A stretch of 64,000 nucleotides of DNA, taken from NCBI RefSeq assembly GCF_900496995.4, contig NC_044011.1, forward strand, positions 18,880,041 through 18,944,040, written 5' to 3'. Below the pieces are notes generated by a model. It ran no database searches. It saw nothing but the letters and a program-made list of their open reading frames with translations, and was not told the DNA's origin. Made by a program: the position numbers and the translations under genes. This document shows, in pieces, positions 61,090-64,000 of this stretch (position 1 is its first letter; each line of letters starts with the position of its first letter). The stretch comes from Aquila chrysaetos chrysaetos. Lineage: Eukaryota; Chordata; Aves; Accipitriformes; Accipitridae.

Positions 61090-61325
61090 TCTAGAATGTG
61101 TCTCATGAGTGAGAGTGTACTGTAAGCCTCTGCATCCCCCTGCCCCAGGGGAGGATCAGCTATAACCAAGCCATTTTCTATGGGGCGTTGTTTGGACTGC
61201 TCTTTAAAGCTTCCAGTGGTGGAGACACTGAAACCTCCTGGATGGTCTCATTTGGATGCATCTTTCTTTAATGGAAATGATGCTTTCCATTAAAAAGGTC
61301 TTTCTAACATTTAACTTAAGAAGGT
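61090..61325 (-). mobile_element. CR1 LINE 3' end, antisense
   Basis: Read on the minus strand: a TTAAATGTTAGAAAGACCTT block, then a GTGTCTCCACCACTGGAAGC block and GCTTTAAAGAGCAGTCCAAA, then GCTGATCCTCCCCTGGGGCA, then GGGGGATGCA. This is the order of the CR1 3' end. The last part of the tail is too diverged to place exactly. Confidence 0.8.
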
Positions 61326-63360
61326 AGTAATGGTGGGTAGGACTGCAATCCAGGTTCTCTCTATGCTTGCCCGGTAAGTATACTAATGATTTACCTAGGG
61401 TCAGATGGACAGCCTGTGAGACAATCAGTTACCAAATGCTGAACTCCCACATGCCACTACCCAACTCTGGTGCCTTTGCCCTTTTGCTTAAGCTGGTCCT
61501 TATCTGCTTCATGAAAGGCAGGGGTGAAATTGAAATGAAGCATGTGTATTCGCTTTGCTGGGTTGTCAGCCATATCTGACAAGGGAATCCTGTAGTTTTA
61601 CACTCTAGTTGCGCCCCAAATGCATTCGCAAAACATGTTTTACTCCGTGGGATCCAAAAATATGTAAGGCTTGATTTCCAGATGCTTGCAGAAGCATGGG
61701 CTGTAGGGAGAGCTTAGTGCATTTCTATATTGTAGTAATATTCTTACACAAGCTGTACAAGAAAAACAAGAGCAGCACGGCTCCTGAGCAAATATTGTTT
61801 CTAGTCACATACAATACTTTGCAGCTGAGCCTGGTAACACGCTGCTTCGCTGTTTTGCTATGTGAGTGCAGAGAATGCTGTTAGCAATAAAGCCGCTGCT
61901 GGTTTCTCCTCCAAAACCTCCCTCCTCGCAGTGCATTGGAAATGACTGAACTTTGGCCCTCAATCTGCTGACACCCTGAGGGAGTGTAAATGTAATGACG
62001 TCTTTGCTTGTTTCAGCTGCACAACAGGAAACGCTCATGGCCTCCCCTTCTTCCTGCTCTGAGAAAGTGCTGCCTTTGCCCCCCCTCCCCTACCCCTGCA
62101 GTCGAGCGGGCTGAGACCTAATTTCAGGTCCGGGCTCGGCAGCCAGCCGGTGCTCACGCAGGACCCCATTGCTGCTGCCTCCTCGCCAGGGCAGCCAGTC
62201 GCCTCCCTATTGCTCTGCTGGGGTGGTGATGCCAGGAATACGAGCGGTTTAATTTTCTTTCCCCCCCGCACCCCCTCTGGAGAAGTGTCTGGGAAGAGAA
62301 TACAGTTATGTGGCAATGGCTTGCTCCACGGAGCACGTCACTGGATACAGCTCAGCTGCAAAGACCAGGATGGTCAGGTGATGATTTGCCTTGGGGAGAC
62401 CACATCACCTGCATAATATAGAGGACAAACTGTCAGGTGGGCATCGAGGGATCCTGGAATACGGTCCCAATAGTGCTGAATAATGCTGAATATACAGGGC
62501 CTGAACAGATTTCTTTGCCTTGCTGGAATACGGAGGCTCACTTCTTGTGGAGCATTGACAGGAAACCTGTTTAACCCTCTCTGGCTGCTGCTTTTATACT
62601 TCATAACCAAACCAGGGATATGAATAGGGACGGTTATTGAGAAACACAAGCATTTTGCAGCTAACTCGGGGAGGAGGATTGCGTCTCTTCAAACTCAGCC
62701 AAAACATTAAAGCAATACAGTGTTCTTGCAAGTGAAATTAATTGATTCAGTATTCAACTGTTATTCTCTAATGATTGGGGGGGGGCGGGTCACTTTTAAA
62801 AATAAAACGCATATGCACTAGGGAGTTTGCATATTGTGGCATGAGAAGAGGCCCTGAGTAGTCTAGAGTACAGTATCCTGAATTTGAAAGATTTAATTAA
62901 CTTTGAATGTAAACAGTGCTGGTGCAGTTGCTTATTTATTTGTTTAATGTTGCATAGGCATATTATTTGAGGAGCAGCTTTTGTCTGGGTTCTGTAATAA
63001 GCAAGTTCTGTATTTACCTCATTCATCTATCACACTACCTAGCTAAATAACTGTTGTTTTTAACAAGCTGAAGTTATGTAACATGAATCATGCCTGGCGA
63101 GATGCTTGCAAGCAGGGAAAAGCAAGATAGGCAAAGAAGTAACGGCACTCAACCTTTTGCGGAATAGGATATGACTGGGTTTTGAAATGAAATACTGTGT
63201 GTTGGTACTCTCAGCTGTACAGACAAGGTCCAGCTATTCATTATGAGGATGTATCTTGAAACAAAGTCTTGGGATGGGAATGTTTAACAGACAGAAGAGT
63301 GAATTTGCTCAGGCATGTGCAGTCCTTCGAGGGTTCTGTATATGTGCATGCCAAATTCTG

Positions 63361-63374
63361 CCCCCCCCCCCCCC
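63361..63374. repeat. C14 homopolymer run
   Basis: Fourteen C residues followed by TTTG. Low complexity, with no other signal around it. Confidence 0.9.
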
Positions 63375-64000
63375 TTTGTTTTTCCTCTGGAAGAGCACTG
63401 TAGAATAATAAATGGGAAAAGTCTCTTAAATGGGACTGATTTCATGTGTAAAAGAAAATAACTTGATGAGCTGTGATTGCCCCTATAAAGTGTTATATAA
63501 ATCTCTTTTCCTCTTTTAAATATGCCCCCATAGGGTCATTAGGCTTGTATACAATACAATAGTCCTCTGTCTCAAGAGATTTTACAACAGTTTATGGAAG
63601 GGGGAAGCAAGTGATTATATGAATGCATTAGAATAAAAGCAATTGATTTTAAGTTAAATCTTCCTTTAATAATATTTTCTCGACAATTTTCTCTACTGTT
63701 ACTCAGTTTTGATCTTCAAAGTCATGCTGAGTTGTTAAGCCTGGGATGACTTTTTGCTTTAGTGGTGTGGATACAAATATTAAATAATAATGTTAAGAAA
63801 TAAAGGTGTGAGAATAACAGGTCTTTAGGAACGGAGTGGGAATAATGACTTTTTAGGAAAGGAATGGTTTAGTGCTCCTGTATTCCCCTTCAAACTGTCC
63901 TGCTCCTCATTTTGACCAAATAATTCTGTATTTTTCTGTCCTTTCTTCTATAAATGCAATAGCTGTAAACTGTGGCATAGGGTTATTAACTACTGTATTA

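Overview
The window looks like nuclear DNA from a bird, probably a neoavian lineage. It carries a 3'-truncated CR1 LINE with the typical avian CR1 tail, older CR1-L-like copies, and a solo ERVL-type LTR of a kind I know from Neoaves. Most of it is AT-rich non-coding DNA, with two large CpG islands and one small one. No prokaryotic or viral gene content was seen.

Layout. 1-13276: AIG1 intron 1 (minus strand, running off the left edge). 13277-13417: first coding exon of AIG1, the only protein-coding exon identified by its product; it lies in a CpG island at about 12975-14290. 14290-42240: intergenic DNA with the solo LTR (18348-18914, 5-bp target duplication), a CR1 3' end (19480-19708), a decayed CR1-L-like LINE (24385-25735), a tRNA-SINE-like stretch (about 26970), an orphan GC-rich island (about 28480-28870), two exon-like blocks with compatible reading phase (31876-31978 and 34051-34092, then AATAAA at 34190) and an antisense CR1-L-like fragment (36085-36285). 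42240-45770: a 3.5-kb CpG island that I assign by synteny to the HIVEP2 promoter. It has a perfect CRE, and a TATA box 30 bp upstream of a perfect Inr match, followed by a 115-nt leader exon with a consensus splice donor. 44130-64000: inferred HIVEP2 intronic DNA with three exon-like candidates (46657-46681, 47954-48014, 58663-58723), homeobox-type motifs, simple repeats and an antisense CR1 3' end (about 61090-61325).

How the genes relate. AIG1 (minus) and the inferred HIVEP2 (plus) are head to head, their promoters about 30 kb apart, matching the order and divergent orientation I know from human chromosome 6q24. AIG1 encodes a multi-pass membrane serine/threonine hydrolase of FAHFA lipids; HIVEP2 encodes a large zinc-finger transcription factor. 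No functional link between them is visible here. The HIVEP2 assignment is synteny only, because no HIVEP2 coding exon lies in the window.

The most unusual item is the exon pair at 31.9-34.1 kb. Its splice-site quality, phase match, stop codon and nearby polyadenylation signal suggest an undescribed small spliced transcript between the two known genes. I do not recognise its peptide, and it needs RNA evidence.
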